Positions 9,951 through 20,643 of a DNA stretch of 64,000 nt are shown here, in pieces. The DNA is from Bactericera cockerelli. Lineage: Eukaryota > Arthropoda > Insecta > Hemiptera > Triozidae. How positions within the stretch are numbered: the first letter of the stretch is position 1; each line of letters starts with the position of its first letter. A program made the position numbers and the translations under genes. The DNA lies in contig CM044964.1 in assembly GCA_024516035.1 (NCBI GenBank), forward strand, positions 24,373,333 to 24,437,332, in the 5' to 3' direction. Under the pieces are notes generated by a model. It ran no database searches. It was not told the origin of the DNA and worked only from the letters and a program-made list of their open reading frames with translations.

Positions 9951-10680
9951 GTTTGATCAAAGAAGGGAAAAAAAAACACTGCCAATTATGGACTCAATAC
10001 TTCCTCGTGATTGCTTCACATTGTAAACACGTGCCAATTTTGAGATTTTATAGAAAATTACTTGTTTTTCCAAAACGGCTCAACCGATTTTCTTCAAATT
10101 TGTCTTATATGGTAGAAAACCGTTTTTTCTACATTATAAATTCTACAAAAAATTCTGTATCGGCAAGTCGTGGTCCTTATTTTTTTACTTTTTTGTCCAA
10201 AATTTCGGATTTTCTTAAATATCAGAGGCAAATTATAATTAATTTAAAAATAAATATAAATAACATATGTAAAACAATAATATGGATATTCTTACAAAAT
10301 TTCATCGAAATCGGGTGTACCGTTCACGAGATATAAGCGTTTAAGTAAAAAGTTAGTGGTCAGGCGCATGGTCTCTTTCACCCAGAACCGCTAGTATGCA
10401 TTCGATGAATTTAAAATGGGACCATCTACAGAATGTCTCCTAGATGTGTGCAAAATTTCATCAAAATCGGTCGAGTAGTTTCCGAGATTTGCGCGTTACA
10501 AGGAATCGTTTTAACAGACCGACAGACAGACCGACACAAAACCAAATTTACTCAGTAGGTTATGAAACGTCCAGAAATATAAAAAAAATTGAAATCGGAG
10601 CAAAAAAATATTTTTTTTTACAAAAACGAACACAATACTTCCGATTTCTAATATTAGAAATTTCTCGGAAGTAATAATAT
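9951..10680. repeat. Unclassified old interspersed repeat
   Basis: The phrase aaaatttcatcgaaatcggg and its variant caaaatttcatcaaaatcgg recur, with ccgagatttgcgcgttac and a cagaccgacagacagaccg stretch. This kind of sequence is common in insect DNA-transposon flanks. The open frames here lack recognisable domains. I do not assign a class. Confidence 0.45.
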
Positions 10681-10687
10681 ACACTAA

Positions 10688-10932
10688 GGCCGATGCTACG
10701 ATAGGAGCGTCAAGCGGTGAGCGGTAAGCGGCGAGCGGCAAAATGAGAATTATATGTTTAGATTTAAAACAATGGAAATGCTTAGTAGGTGGCTACGATA
10801 AAAAAATCGCTTGACGCTTGCCGCTACTAAGATGAAACTTACTAAACATTTCCATTGTTTTAAATGTAAACATAAAATTCTCATTTTGCTGCTCGCCGCT
10901 CACCGCTTGACGCTCCTATCGTAGCCTCGGCC
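10688..10932. mobile_element. Fold-back MITE, Harbinger-like, TAA target duplication
   Basis: The left arm (10688-10790) and right arm (10838-10932) are inverted copies of about 95 bp. Shared text includes gctacgataggagcgtcaag, aatgagaatt and aaaacaatggaaatg. The element starts GGCC, ends GGCC, and is flanked by TAA at 10685-10687 and 10933-10935. A 3-bp TWA duplication and GGC ends are typical of PIF/Harbinger MITEs. The whole element could form one long hairpin. Confidence 0.85.
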
Positions 10933-10959
10933 TAACGCTCTTATTATTATTATTATTAT

Positions 10960-11200
10960 TATAGTATGCTTTATTAGGAGGACAGAGTACAATGTTAACA
11001 GTATAAAATTAAGAAAAAACAAACAAATGACAAAATAAATAAGTAAAAAAGAAAATAACACTAATGGCCTACCTAAAGGGCGGGTTTATTGCCTGTGGCT
11101 CTGACATAAATAGAATAGAATATACCTTGTTTATACTGCCGAGGTAAGACTGAAAAGTACCTTTACTCCAGCAGTCAAACAGGTCTATAGGATAAATTTA
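10960..11200. repeat. Repeat families F and G, adjacent
   Basis: Family F is ctttattaggaggacagag, aacagtataaaattaag, then aaagggcgggtttattgcc. It is followed by family G: ataccttgtttatactgccg, aggtaagactgaaaagtac, ttactccagcagtcaaac. Family G also lies at 48363-48467, where it abuts a copied importin-5 exon fragment. On the minus strand these could be the 3' end of a LINE, but no ORF is attached. Confidence 0.65.
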
Positions 11201-11223
11201 TAAATTTTATAGGATAAATAAAT

Positions 11224-11400
11224 ATACCGATTTCAGTAGCTTGAGCAATTATGCGGTGGACTTGTATCCTGGAGGTCGTTAGTTCGAGTCCGCATAAGCG
11301 TATAAAACATTAGCAGAGTGAGTTTGAGTAATTGTGACATCACCATAGTGATTAACACAAATATGATAACTATCTTACAAACTATCACTGCTCTTTCATA
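11224..11400 (+). mobile_element. SINE family C copy
   Basis: tcagtagcttgagcaattat, acttgtatcctggaggtcg, gttcgagtccgcataag, then the family tail gagtttgagtaattgtgac and atgataactatc. Confidence 0.75.
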
Positions 11401-11429
11401 ATAATTATTTATTTATTTATTATTTATGT

Positions 11430-11620
11430 AGAAACTCTTTATTAGTAGAACATATATACAGACAAATAATGGTAAAAATTAAATATAAAAATTGACAATA
11501 TTAATAGTATAAACAAGAAAAAAAAATAAACAAAATATACATATACATAATATGTCCTAACTAAAAGGCAGGGTTATTGCCTATGGGAATCTCTTCCACC
11601 CAACCCTGAATAAGACCAGA
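11430..11620. repeat. Repeat family F copy
   Basis: gaaactctttattagtagaa, atatatacagacaaataatgg, then aaaaggcagggttattgcc and atctcttccacccaaccct. Sibling copies are at 15465, 17920, 18973, 49070 and 49170, and damaged copies lie in the low-quality block. Confidence 0.75.
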
Positions 11621-11654
11621 TGAATGTATTACAGAACTTCAAAGGGCACACTGC

Positions 11655-12520
11655 ACATGGAAGTTTTTTTTTTTTTTTTTTTTTTGAAGAAGTTAACTTA
11701 TTTCCTACTTTTTCAATTTCTCTTGGCGTGTCTTTTCAACACCCCTCGTATTTTTAGACGACCAAATTGTATGTGAACCATCCGAGAGGTTCATATTTAT
11801 TTTCTTTTTATTCTTCATTGAACCGTGATTGCTTTCGAGTGTCAGAGTTGAGTGGTCGTTGGTTCAGTTCAGTTGCCTGTCAGTGTCTTTTGAGTAACGG
11901 TCTTGCTTTTTTTTAGTTTTTTTTTTAAGTTTTTTAGTTCTATCTGTTAATAATTTTGTGTCTCACTCAGCAAGACCTTTGAATGATCTTGGAAGTTTGT
12001 TGTTATTTCAGAATTTTTAAGTTTTTTTCTTCTTTTGATTGTATTTGTTTTTTTTTTTTTTTTTTTTTTTCATCTGTTAATTATTTAATGTCTCAGCAAC
12101 CCCTTTGAACGATATTGAAAGTTTGTTTTTATTTCAGAATTTCAGTTTTTTTTTCTTGTGATTGTATTTGTTTCTTTGGGTTTACAGTCGCTTTCAACTA
12201 CATGGTCATACCTTTATTATATTTCATAGCTATCTGCTAGCTGTTTTTTTTTGTTGTTTTTTTTTTTCTCATGAAAATCGTGTATACTTTAGTCAGCCGG
12301 AACTTTCTCTAAAGATAATTGTATATTTTTATATGATAATTGTATAATAATTGTATAATTGTATATTTTTATATGACATTATTTGAGTGTGTCAAGTGAA
12401 TGTATTAGAGAAGAAAAAAAAAAAATAATAAAAAAATGAGAAATTGTAACATGTTTATAGAAATTCAAAAGACATAAGTGTATATTCCAATTTGATAGAA
12501 AGATAATAATATATTTACTT
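11655..12520. other. T-rich sequence with an internal ~130 bp duplication
   Basis: The text catctgttaatt, atgtctcagcaa, gatattgaaagtttg, atttcagaattt, gattgtatttgttt at about 12072-12175 repeats an earlier version at about 11938-12050. Long T-runs separate the parts. No coding frame is credible. Confidence 0.6.
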
Positions 12521-12715
12521 AAACTGGTAATCCGGGTATCGTAGGGATCCGTTGCTTTGAATCCCCAGTGCATGCATTTTTCCTCATTGATTTGAGTTTT
12601 TGATCACATAATAATAAGACTCTGAGAGTTAGGTAGTAGAAAATGCTTTGAGCATAAACCTCGCCTGGTGGATGCCTTCCACTAAAGAGTATTATTACTA
12701 CTATTATTAAAGTGC
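12521..12715 (+). mobile_element. SINE family A copy, 5' truncated
   Basis: It starts inside the anticodon arm (actggtaatccgggtatcg) and continues through the degraded B box, body and tail (ccttccactaaagagtatt). The tail is an ATT/ACT microsatellite. Confidence 0.85.
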
Positions 12716-13382
12716 AGTAAATAGCTAAGTGTACAATAATTTGACTTGAAAAATACAATGTTTTACAATACCAGAGGTAATAAATGAAATGAGTAAAAAT
12801 AGGAAAAAGATTCAATCTACTTTTTTCTCTCACAGTCCTTAATTCTTAACTTTGAAACCTTCCTATACCTAGGTACACTAAGTTTTATTTCTCATTCTTT
12901 CTCTTCATATTTTTAATCCATGTAACTTATTGCGCTCTCTCTCTATTTCTTTCATTTTAATTTTCCTTTTTATTTATTTAACTTTAATTTTCCTTTTATA
13001 TTCCAATGAGAATAATTATTCCCTGATAATAAATAATCATTATAATAATTTGTTTCTTTAAATCTTTGATATAAATAAATTTTCAAATAGTGAAAAAATC
13101 TCCGTAAAAAAATTATATATTAGTGGATTTGGAAGACTAAGAATTTTTTTCGACGAATACAATACTCTCCTTATTAAAGGATAAGGAAAGTAAAAAGGGG
13201 CCAGTATTATTATATCCTGTTTTATAATTCGGCCCTTAATACTACCGGTCGTTTTACAAACAGAGACTGCCCGCGAGCGCAGTGCTTTGAGAAGAGCTTA
13301 TTTTTTAAAAACAGGCCTGTCTTGGAAATCTTGCAGTAATGATGAACAGTTTAAATGTGACAGTCCAGAAATAGAACCAGTG
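12716..13382. other. AT-rich, no gene seen
   Basis: Contains a short MITE-like end near 13210-13240 (tcctgttttataattcggcc), the same terminal motif as the elements at 36.3-36.6 kb. No coding potential is apparent. Confidence 0.5.
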
Positions 13383-13838
13383 AGTTGATGTTTCTTCTCC
13401 TCCCTCCTCTTCCTCCTCCTTCTTTTCCTTCTCCTATTCTTCCTCCTCCTCTTCCTCTTCCTTCCTCCTCCTCCCCCTCCTCCTCCTCCTCCTCCTCCTC
13501 CTCCTCCTCCTCCTCCTCCTCCTCCTCCTCCTCCTCCTCTCCTTCCTCCTCCTCCTCCTCCTCCTCCTCCTCCTACTCCTCCTCCTCCTCCTCCTCCTCC
13601 TCCTCCTCCTCCTCCTCCTCCTCCTCCTCCTCCTCCTCCTCCTCCTCCTCCTCCTCCTCCTCCTCCTCTTCCTCTTCCTCCTGCTTCCTCCTGCTTCCTC
13701 CTGCTTCCTCCTGCTTCCTCCTGCTTCCTCCTCTTCCTCTTCCTTCCTCCTCCCTCCTCCTCCTCCTCCTCCTCCTCCTCCTCCTCCTCCTCCTCCTCCT
13801 CCTCCTACTCCTCCTCCTCCTCCTCCTCCTCCTCCTCC
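13383..13838. repeat. Long (TCC)n trinucleotide tract
   Basis: About 455 bp of CTC/TCC repeats with a block of five cctgcttcct decamers near 13678-13730. The poly-Ser, poly-Leu, poly-Glu and poly-Arg frames on the two strands come only from the repeat. The tract ends where a SINE A begins inside its own head. Confidence 0.95.
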
Positions 13839-14010
13839 GTAGGGTTACGTTGGTTCGAATCTCACTCAATGCATGATTTTTTCCTCATTAATTTGATTGT
13901 CCGACCCTGAATAATAATAAGACTCGGAGGGTTAGGAGGTAGAAAATACTTTAAGTATTAAAGTCGCCTGGTCGTTACCTTCCATTAAAAGTATTATTAT
14001 TATTATTATA
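13839..14010 (+). mobile_element. SINE family A copy, head replaced by the TCC tract
   Basis: Begins at gtagggttacgttggttcg in the T-arm region and continues through the full body to an ATT tail. The upstream tRNA-like half is missing at the junction with the microsatellite. Confidence 0.85.
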
Positions 14011-14441
14011 TTACTGGTTAAGTGAATATGAACAACTGGACCAGAAAGGTGTCGTTGGGAAAATAAAAGAATAATGATGGATCGAATTTCTACTTGTTAG
14101 AAAGGGCTTTGATCTACAAGAGTCTGTTCTAGTGTGGCAGGCTTGAAAGTAGCCATTCTTCTTATGGGCAGGTCTAGGATAGTTGCTCTTAAAAAGTTGT
14201 CTTTATTATTATAAAATCTGGTTGCAGTGTTTCAGATGAAACACCATGCAATTAACACTGCGACCTATAGTAAGATCTATTGTGACCAAAAGTTGTCTAG
14301 AAAGTTTAGATTATTTTCTTCTTTTCAGACCTCTTCCCACTGTGTCTCACTCTCTTATCTCTTTGCTCTGTCGTCTCGGTATTGTAATAATTTAGTATAT
14401 ATAATAATTTAGTTTATATCTCTAATACAATATCGATAAGG
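14011..14441. other. Non-coding; reverse SINE 3' module
   Basis: At 14218-14290 the minus strand matches the SINE E 3' module (ggtcgcagtgttaatt, tttcatctgaaacactgc). The rest shows no feature. Confidence 0.5.
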
Positions 14442-14530
14442 ACCGACCTCAGTAGCTTGATCGATGGTGCGTCGGACTTGTAATCTGGAGGTCGGTGGTT
14501 CAAGTCCCATGTTCCGTTAAAATTTATTAT
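14442..14530 (+). mobile_element. SINE family C head
   Basis: ccgacctcagtagcttgatc, cttgtaatctggaggtcgg, ggttcaagtcccatgttcc. The family tail is lost. Confidence 0.8.
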
Positions 14531-14568
14531 TAAACATATTGGATCAAGTTTTATTTACATAGAATATA

Positions 14569-16275
14569 CAGGGTGTCCCGTATACAGATGCAAATATTTT
14601 GAGAGTAGGTTCAGCCCACCGTGAACTATCATATGAGTGAAACTTGCAGTGGGGCATTTTGCTTCGTTAAAGAGTTATGGCCAAATCCCTGTTTTTCCCA
14701 CAGGTCTAGAGGTCACTTGGATCGATGCACGTTTTCAAAGAAATGATAGCCAGTAAGTAATTTTTTACTTCATGTATGGATAGTCATGCATATTTCCCTT
14801 CAAATGCAGTTTCTTGCATGAAAAAATATTGAAAGACCAGAGAGATATTTAATCATAAGTTCAATACTTTTCTAAATTTGATTTTTCCCTTTTTTCCCTT
14901 TCGTGAATTTAAAGTACTTCTACAATTGCAATTCTGCGTATCACTAGTTAAAAAAATACCCTATTATGTTTAGTTTTAGAAAAAAGAAAGCTCATTTATA
15001 TCACTTTAAAGATCATGGAACGCAAGACACACAAAGCTCAAAAAACACTTCTGAATCATGATGGAAAATTCAAAGTTGGCTGAATTTTAACAGAATTGGC
15101 GCGTGATTTGAGGTATAAATACACTGCTCTGGGATGTTTCACAGAAGAAAATTGATCATTCACAGTGGTCGGTCGGTTTGAACTTTTATATGAATGGGGT
15201 TTCGGGGTCACAGGGTTATCGTAAGAAAAATGAGAGAGGCTGCAACGAAAGCAGCAACCAGAGGTGTAATTATGGACAAAGAATACACATGGAGAAAGAC
15301 TCTGCGCTAACAACAAAAATTGTGATTTTATTTTTAGAATTAAAATTAAAAATATCATTTTTGTGTTTATCACAATCATGATATCAAAAACATAACAAAA
15401 AAGTGCCGAAAATCAACCTTGGGTAAAACTCGAACATCCAACCTTCAGGTTACTATTATTATTACTAATATTTTATTGATAAACTACAAACATGATACAT
15501 TCTGCAAAACAGGACATGAAATGAAAAGAACCCAAAATAATATGTAGCGAACCAAGGGCGAGGTTAAAGCTTGTGGCTTTCTCTTCCACCGAACAAATTG
15601 ATCGTCTTGTTATTTTAATTATTAGATTTGATTGATATAGTTGGTTAATAGAACTATTTGTACTCAGAAAATTTTCATAATTATAACTTGCAGTTGGCAC
15701 AGAAATGGTCACACAGACCGCTTCAGGCATCGAGTGTTCTTCAAAATGCAATGGCGCCCAGATTCAAAATTTGAAAGATTTGTTTCTCTCCTTCTGGTGC
15801 CGTTTAATAGGTCGTATCTCATCCTTTCCTTCACGCGTCTGGAAGAACTTGGAATTTATTGAAACAAAATAGCAGAGGGTATTTTTTTAACTAGTGATAC
15901 GCAGAATTGGAATTGTATAAGTACTTTAAATTCACGAAAGGGAAAAAAGCAAAAAAAATCAAATTTTAGAAAAGTATTGAACTTATGATTAAATATCTCT
16001 CTGGTCTTTCATTATTTTTTCATGCAACCATCTGCATTTGAAGGGAAATATGCATGACTATCCATACATGAAGTCAAAACTTAAGTACTGGCTATCATTT
16101 CTTTAAAAACGTGCATCGATCCAAGTGACCTCTAGACCTGTGGGAAAAACAGGGATTTGGCCATAACTCTTTAACGAAGTAAAATGCCCCACTGCAAGTT
16201 TCACTCATATTATGATAGTCCACGGTGGGCTGAACCTACCCTAAAAATATTCGCATCTGTATACGGGACACCCTG
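14569..16275. mobile_element. Non-autonomous DNA transposon with ~390 bp terminal inverted repeats
   Basis: The left arm (14569-14960, starting cagggtgtcccgtatacag) and right arm (about 15885-16275) are inverted copies with roughly 95% visual agreement. TATA flanks both ends, so the target duplication is TATA or TA. The ~900 bp centre holds a repeat F copy (about 15465-15640) and no transposase-like frame. A shortened relative is at 20175-20641. The superfamily is not certain. Confidence 0.85.
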
Positions 16276-16310
16276 TATACAATACCTAGAAAATGAGATT
16301 AATAGAACAT

Positions 16311-16368
16311 CTGTCTCTCTATCTGTCTCGCTCTCTCTCTCTCGCTCTCTCTCTCGCTCTCTCTCTCG

Positions 16369-16413
<45 letters not shown>

Positions 16414-16455
16414 TCCTTCCTTCCTCCCTCCCTCCCAAACTTCCCCTCCCCTCTC
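16311..16455. repeat. (CT)n / (CTTC)n microsatellite
   Basis: CT repeats with CGC interruptions, then cttccttccttcctccctcc. The frames here are artefacts. Confidence 0.95.
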
Positions 16456-16790
16456 TTTATCTCTGTTGCACAATAATAGAGCTTAATAATGAAGAGACAA
16501 GAGATCATTTTTGGAGAAATTTTTTGAGCTAAAACCCCACATGACTTAGAAAGAGCACTGTACACCAGTAGACTCCTCGTTATGGACATTTTCCTATCAT
16601 CATCATAGGGTGACGTCATCGTAATCGATGGTAGCCAGACAACGAAGGAATGCCTCACTTCTACCACTGTTTTTACAAGGAGGCTTATAGTTGACAAGGG
16701 CCCCCAGAACCAAGCCAATGCTGGTCTACTCCCTGTTTATCGTCCCCCCGGCCAGACTTTTTTCCTATACTTAGAAGTAAAAACGGAAAT
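16456..16790. other. No feature recognised
   Basis: Mixed-composition sequence. The longest open frame, on the minus strand, runs into the neighbouring microsatellite and shows no domain. Confidence 0.4.
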
Positions 16791-17071
16791 TTAACACTTT
16801 CCGTGCCGGAGACTCATTTTGAAATTATTGCCCAGTGCCGTAGCGATATTTACCATTTGGTAACACCGGCACAGGCTTAAATTTTTTTGAAGTTTTTCTT
16901 GTTCTGTGCCGGTGTTACCATTTGGTAACACTATTCCATGTAAGGTGTTACCAAAAGGTAACACCGGGGTCGAGAAGTAGATGTCTTCGGTGTTATCGGT
17001 GTTACCAAACGGTAACACCATTTTCCCGAACAGGTGTTACCAAATGGTAACACCGGCACGGAAAGGGTTAA
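16791..17071. mobile_element. piggyBac-like MITE with internal palindromes
   Basis: TTAA lies at both ends (16791-16794 and 17068-17071). The inner inverted repeat is cactttccgtgccgg against ccggcacggaaaggg, 14 of 15 matching. TTAA duplication with CCCTTT-type ends is the piggyBac signature. Inside are four 22-bp palindromes of the form ggtgttaccnnnnggtaacacc at 16911, 16944, 16998 and 17033, plus a half copy at 16850-16867. No coding sequence is present. Confidence 0.8.
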
Positions 17072-17704
17072 AATTACAGAACGTCTGAGGACTTTTGTGA
17101 CATACTTTATGTATACATACAATTTCTTTTCAAATATAGAATAAGATCTGTGTACAGATAGGAGTCTGGTCCCTGCGAAACTGCATTGCATAGTAATAAC
17201 AGCATTCACGTGCAGCTTTTCCTAGAAGATATCTTAGCCTGCTTGGCCATGTGAGAGGTCACAAGAGGTCACAAGAATTGCAACCTAGTACTGCGAGTAT
17301 TTTATTTCCGCAACGAACATTGCGATTAGAGAAGATGTAAAACATAGGTAAGGTATACGGTATACATAACCTTATAAATACTAAAACTTAGTATGAAAAC
17401 ATTATTTTCTTACAAACAAATAAATGATATCTTATATCTTGTCTCAAACAGTAAATTACCGAACTGAAAAGCTCTACCTATTGATAAAAAATAAACGATT
17501 ATTCAAGTCCCAAGTACGACCAAAAGTTATTCAGACTAGTTAAAGTTCTGAAGATTGTACACTAAAAGAAACTTATCTCCTTAATTTTATTGTTTAATAC
17601 ATACTTGTATTAAACAATAGTATACTTGGTCAATGTTGTAGTATACCTACTTGGTCCATACCACTGACATGTGGTAGTGTTCCTAGCATATCATATTTGT
17701 GTTA
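17072..17704. other. AT-rich, nothing recognised
   Basis: No gene or repeat family recognised apart from a short inverted stretch at about 17590-17625 (tattgtttaatacatacttg, gtattaaacaata). Confidence 0.4.
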
Positions 17705-17850
17705 GAGTATCATATGTGTGTTATTCAATTTTGTGATATCACAACTACTCAAACTCGCTTTAATAAATCTGTGCTGAAACCAGGACTTGAACCAACGACC
17801 TCCTGGTTACAAGTCCGCCGCCTTATCGATCAAACTAACTGAGGTCGGTG
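17705..17850 (-). mobile_element. SINE family C copy, minus strand
   Basis: On the minus strand: ccgacctcagttagtttgat, cttgtaaccaggaggtcg, ggttcaagtcctggtttcag, then the family tail with gcgagtttgagtagttgtg. Confidence 0.8.
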
Positions 17851-17919
17851 GCTAATTAATAGTTGTGATATCAAGATCGCGATTCACACAAACAGATAGT
17901 CTGACGAGGATTAAAGTTT

Positions 17920-18120
17920 ATTTATTTATTTATTTAGAAACTCTTTATTAGAAGAACATATATACAGACAAATAATGGTAAAAATTAATTGTAAAATTGA
18001 CAATATTAATAATATAAACAAGAAATTATTTAATTAATTTCTTGTTTATATTATTAATATTGTAAATTTAAATTTTTTATTTTAAATTTATAGAAATAAA
18101 ATATTATATTTATGCAAGCT
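17920..18120. repeat. Repeat family F copy with a local palindrome
   Basis: gaaactctttattagaagaa and cagacaaataatggtaaaaa identify family F. At 18000-18063 the text caatattaataatataaaca is followed by its inverted copy, forming a ~30 bp stem with a short spacer. Confidence 0.7.
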
Positions 18121-18182
18121 GGAAAGTCAAAATTATAATCGTCCACAATTTTGTAAAGCTATGTCTATTTACGATTAATCAC

Positions 18183-19172
18183 CACCCTGTATATTCTTGG
18201 GAATGGTTTCTGTACGTAGCTCCCAGTAAGTTGTGATGACAGGTAACCCTGTATATTCTTGGGATTGGTTTCTCTGCGTAGCTCTCAGTAAGTTGTGATG
18301 ACAGGTAACCCTGTATATTCTTGGAAATGGTTTCTCTGCGTAGCTCTCAGTATAAGTTGTGATGACAGGTAACCCTGTATATTCTTGGGATTGGTTTCTC
18401 TGCGTAGCTCTCAGTAAGTTGTGATGACAGGTAACCCTGTATTTTCTACGAAATGGTTTCTCTGCGTAGCTACCAGTAAGTTGTGATGACAGGTAACCCT
18501 GTATATTCTTGGGATTGGTTTCTCTGCGTAGCTCTCAGTAAGTTGTGATGACAGGTAACCCTGTATATTCTTGGGAATGGTTTCTCTGCGTAGCTCCCAG
18601 TAAGTTGTGATGACAGGTAACCCTGTATATTCTTGGAAATGGTTTCTCTGCGTAGCTCTCAGTAAGTTGTGATGACAGGTAACCCTGTATATTCTTGGAA
18701 ATGGTTTCTCTGCGTAGCTCTCAGTAAGTTGTGATGACAGGTAACCCTGTATATTCTTGGAAATGGTTTCTCTGCGTAGCTCCCAGGAAGTTGTGATGAC
18801 AGGTAACCCTGTATATTCTTGGAAATGGTTTCTCTGCGTAGCTCTCAGTAAGTTGTGATGACAGGTAACCCTGTATATTCTTGAAAATGGTTTCTCTGCG
18901 TAGCTCCCAGTAAGTTGTGATGGCAGGTAACCCTGTATATTATTGGGAATGGTTTCTCTGCGTAGCTCCCAGATTTATTTATTTAGAAACTCTTTATTAG
19001 CAGAACATATATACAGACAAACAATGGTAAAAATTAAGTATAAAATTGACAGTATTAATAATATAAACAAGAAAAAATAAATAAAATATATACAGTAAGT
19101 TGTGATGACAGGTAACCCTGTATATTCTTGGGAATGGTTTCTCTGCGTAGCTCTCAGTAAGTTGTGATGACA
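18183..19172 (+). repeat. 62 bp minisatellite, about 13 copies plus a displaced copy
   Basis: The unit contains gttgtgatgacaggtaaccc, tgtatattcttgg and ggtttctctgcgtagctc. Twelve to thirteen tandem copies run to 18972. A repeat F insertion (18973-19093) splits the array, and about 1.2 more units follow. Copies differ by one to three bases (ggga/gaaa, ctcc/ctct). Confidence 0.95.
18973..19093. mobile_element. Repeat family F insertion inside the 62 bp array
   Basis: atttatttatttagaaactc ... aaaatatata interrupts a unit exactly between ctcccag and cagtaagttg, so a CAG target duplication is likely. The insertion dates the array as older than this F copy. Confidence 0.75.
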
Positions 19173-19307
19173 GATAAGAGATAGCTGTGAGTAATGGCTG
19201 CAAGTTTAGTTGTAACTAAAAGTGTCATCTGAGTTGCATGCCCAGCTCTAAAGGTAAACTAGATGCAATGTTCCTATGGTCAACTTGAACCAGGTACATA
19301 CACACAG

Positions 19308-20114
19308 CAGGCGCGGCAGGTAGGAAAATGTTCTGGGGGTGCTGCCACATAATCCGGACTAAAATGTGATTTATAGAGTCGCCCTTTTAGTACCCAACAA
19401 GAATCAATTATATATTTTTAATATGAGACTAGGGGCGGAATTAAGTCGTTGATAAGTGTCGGTTTTCCCTATCTTACACAGTACGCAATCCGTGACTTAG
19501 CGCCACAGAGGTATTACAAAAACGTCTATTAATGCCGCCCTAGGATTCATTGTCATCTGGATTAATTCATAGTCACAAGATTAAAAGCTTGATTTGTCTA
19601 AATCATAGATTTTAAAAGATTTAGAGAGCTTTATAAATATATAATTGTTACGTGTCTCAACAAGTTTGAATTTATTACCTGAGAAGTATAAGTTTATTTA
19701 CCAAATCAATCATTACCTATAATTATAAATTAATTATTAAATGGTATGGTATATTTATTAACGGTAAGAATCCCTTTACAAAGTCATAAGTACCTACATA
19801 AAACAAACATGAAAAATTACAATATAAAAATTAACAAAATATCACAGATAAAATTAAGTATAATAAGACTAGCAAAAATCAGTAGTTGCCATGTTCATTG
19901 TTCGCATTTTTTTTTTTAAATCGGGGCAAAATATGTGTACTTTGTCCAAAATTATGTAACTATTTGTCGAATAATTACACAATTTTGTGTAGTTACTCTA
20001 GAAGTGTTTGATGATTTTCATTGTGTACGAGCGAGGACTTGAGAAGATCCTTTCTTTTTCTTTTTTGTCTGGGAGTGCTGCAGTTCCGCAGCTCCTTAGC
20101 ACCGGCCGCGCCTG
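19308..20114. mobile_element. hAT-like non-autonomous element with CAGGCGCGGC ends
   Basis: The first ten bases, caggcgcggc at 19308, are exactly inverted at 20105-20114. The next bases agree as well (aggt against cggt). The flanks acacacag and ttacacag match at 6 of 8, a plausible 8 bp hAT-type target duplication. The interior shares ccggactaaaat...gatttatagagtcgc with the repeats at 6278 and 6655, and contains the MITE at 19432-19540. No transposase is present. Confidence 0.65.
19432..19540. mobile_element. MITE, second copy of the family at 2614-2742
   Basis: Ends ggggcggaattaa and ttaatgccgccc, flanked by TA on both sides. The interior matches the first copy base for base over long stretches (tcttacacagtacgcaatcc). 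Confidence 0.8.
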
Positions 20115-20174
20115 TTACACAGTAATTCTATAGGTATTCACTTGCAATAATATATTATTCTAGGAATTAATATA

Positions 20175-20641
20175 CAGTGTGTCTCAAGTTATTAAAAAGA
20201 AAGTTTCAGAATCAATTCCAGGGGATATTCTAGGACTAAAATAAAAATTATTACCGGTACTTTTTTGAAATTAAAATAAAATAATAATACGTCAATTATT
20301 GTAGAAGTACTCTAAATTCACGAAAGGGAAAAAAGGGAAAAATCAAATTTTAGAAAAATATTTAACTCTCTGGTTTTTCAATATTTTTTTATGCAACCTA
20401 CTGCATTTATAGGGAAATATGCATGACTATCCCTACATGAAGTCAAAAATTACTTACTGGCTATCATTTCTTTAAAAACGTGCATCGATCTAAGTGACCT
20501 CTAGACCTGTGGGAAAAACAGGGATTTGGCCATAACTCTTTAACGAAGCAAAATGCCCCACTGCAAGTTTCGCTCATATGATAGTCTACGGTGGGCTGAA
20601 CCTAACCTCAAAATATTTGCATCTGTATACGGGACACCTTG
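20175..20641. mobile_element. Shortened relative of the 14569-16275 element
   Basis: The right ~370 bp matches the right arm of that element, ending gtatacgggacaccttg. The left end is cagtgtgtctcaag, and TATA flanks both sides. The long left arm is missing, so it is an internal-deletion derivative. Confidence 0.7.
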
Positions 20642-20643
20642 TA

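Noticed and set aside
13385..13876. Poly-Ser / poly-Glu proteins
   Set aside because: Pure (TCC)n microsatellite artefacts, running into a SINE.
18183..19172. CRISPR-like array
   Set aside because: The units are contiguous 62 bp repeats without unique spacers, in a eukaryotic genome.
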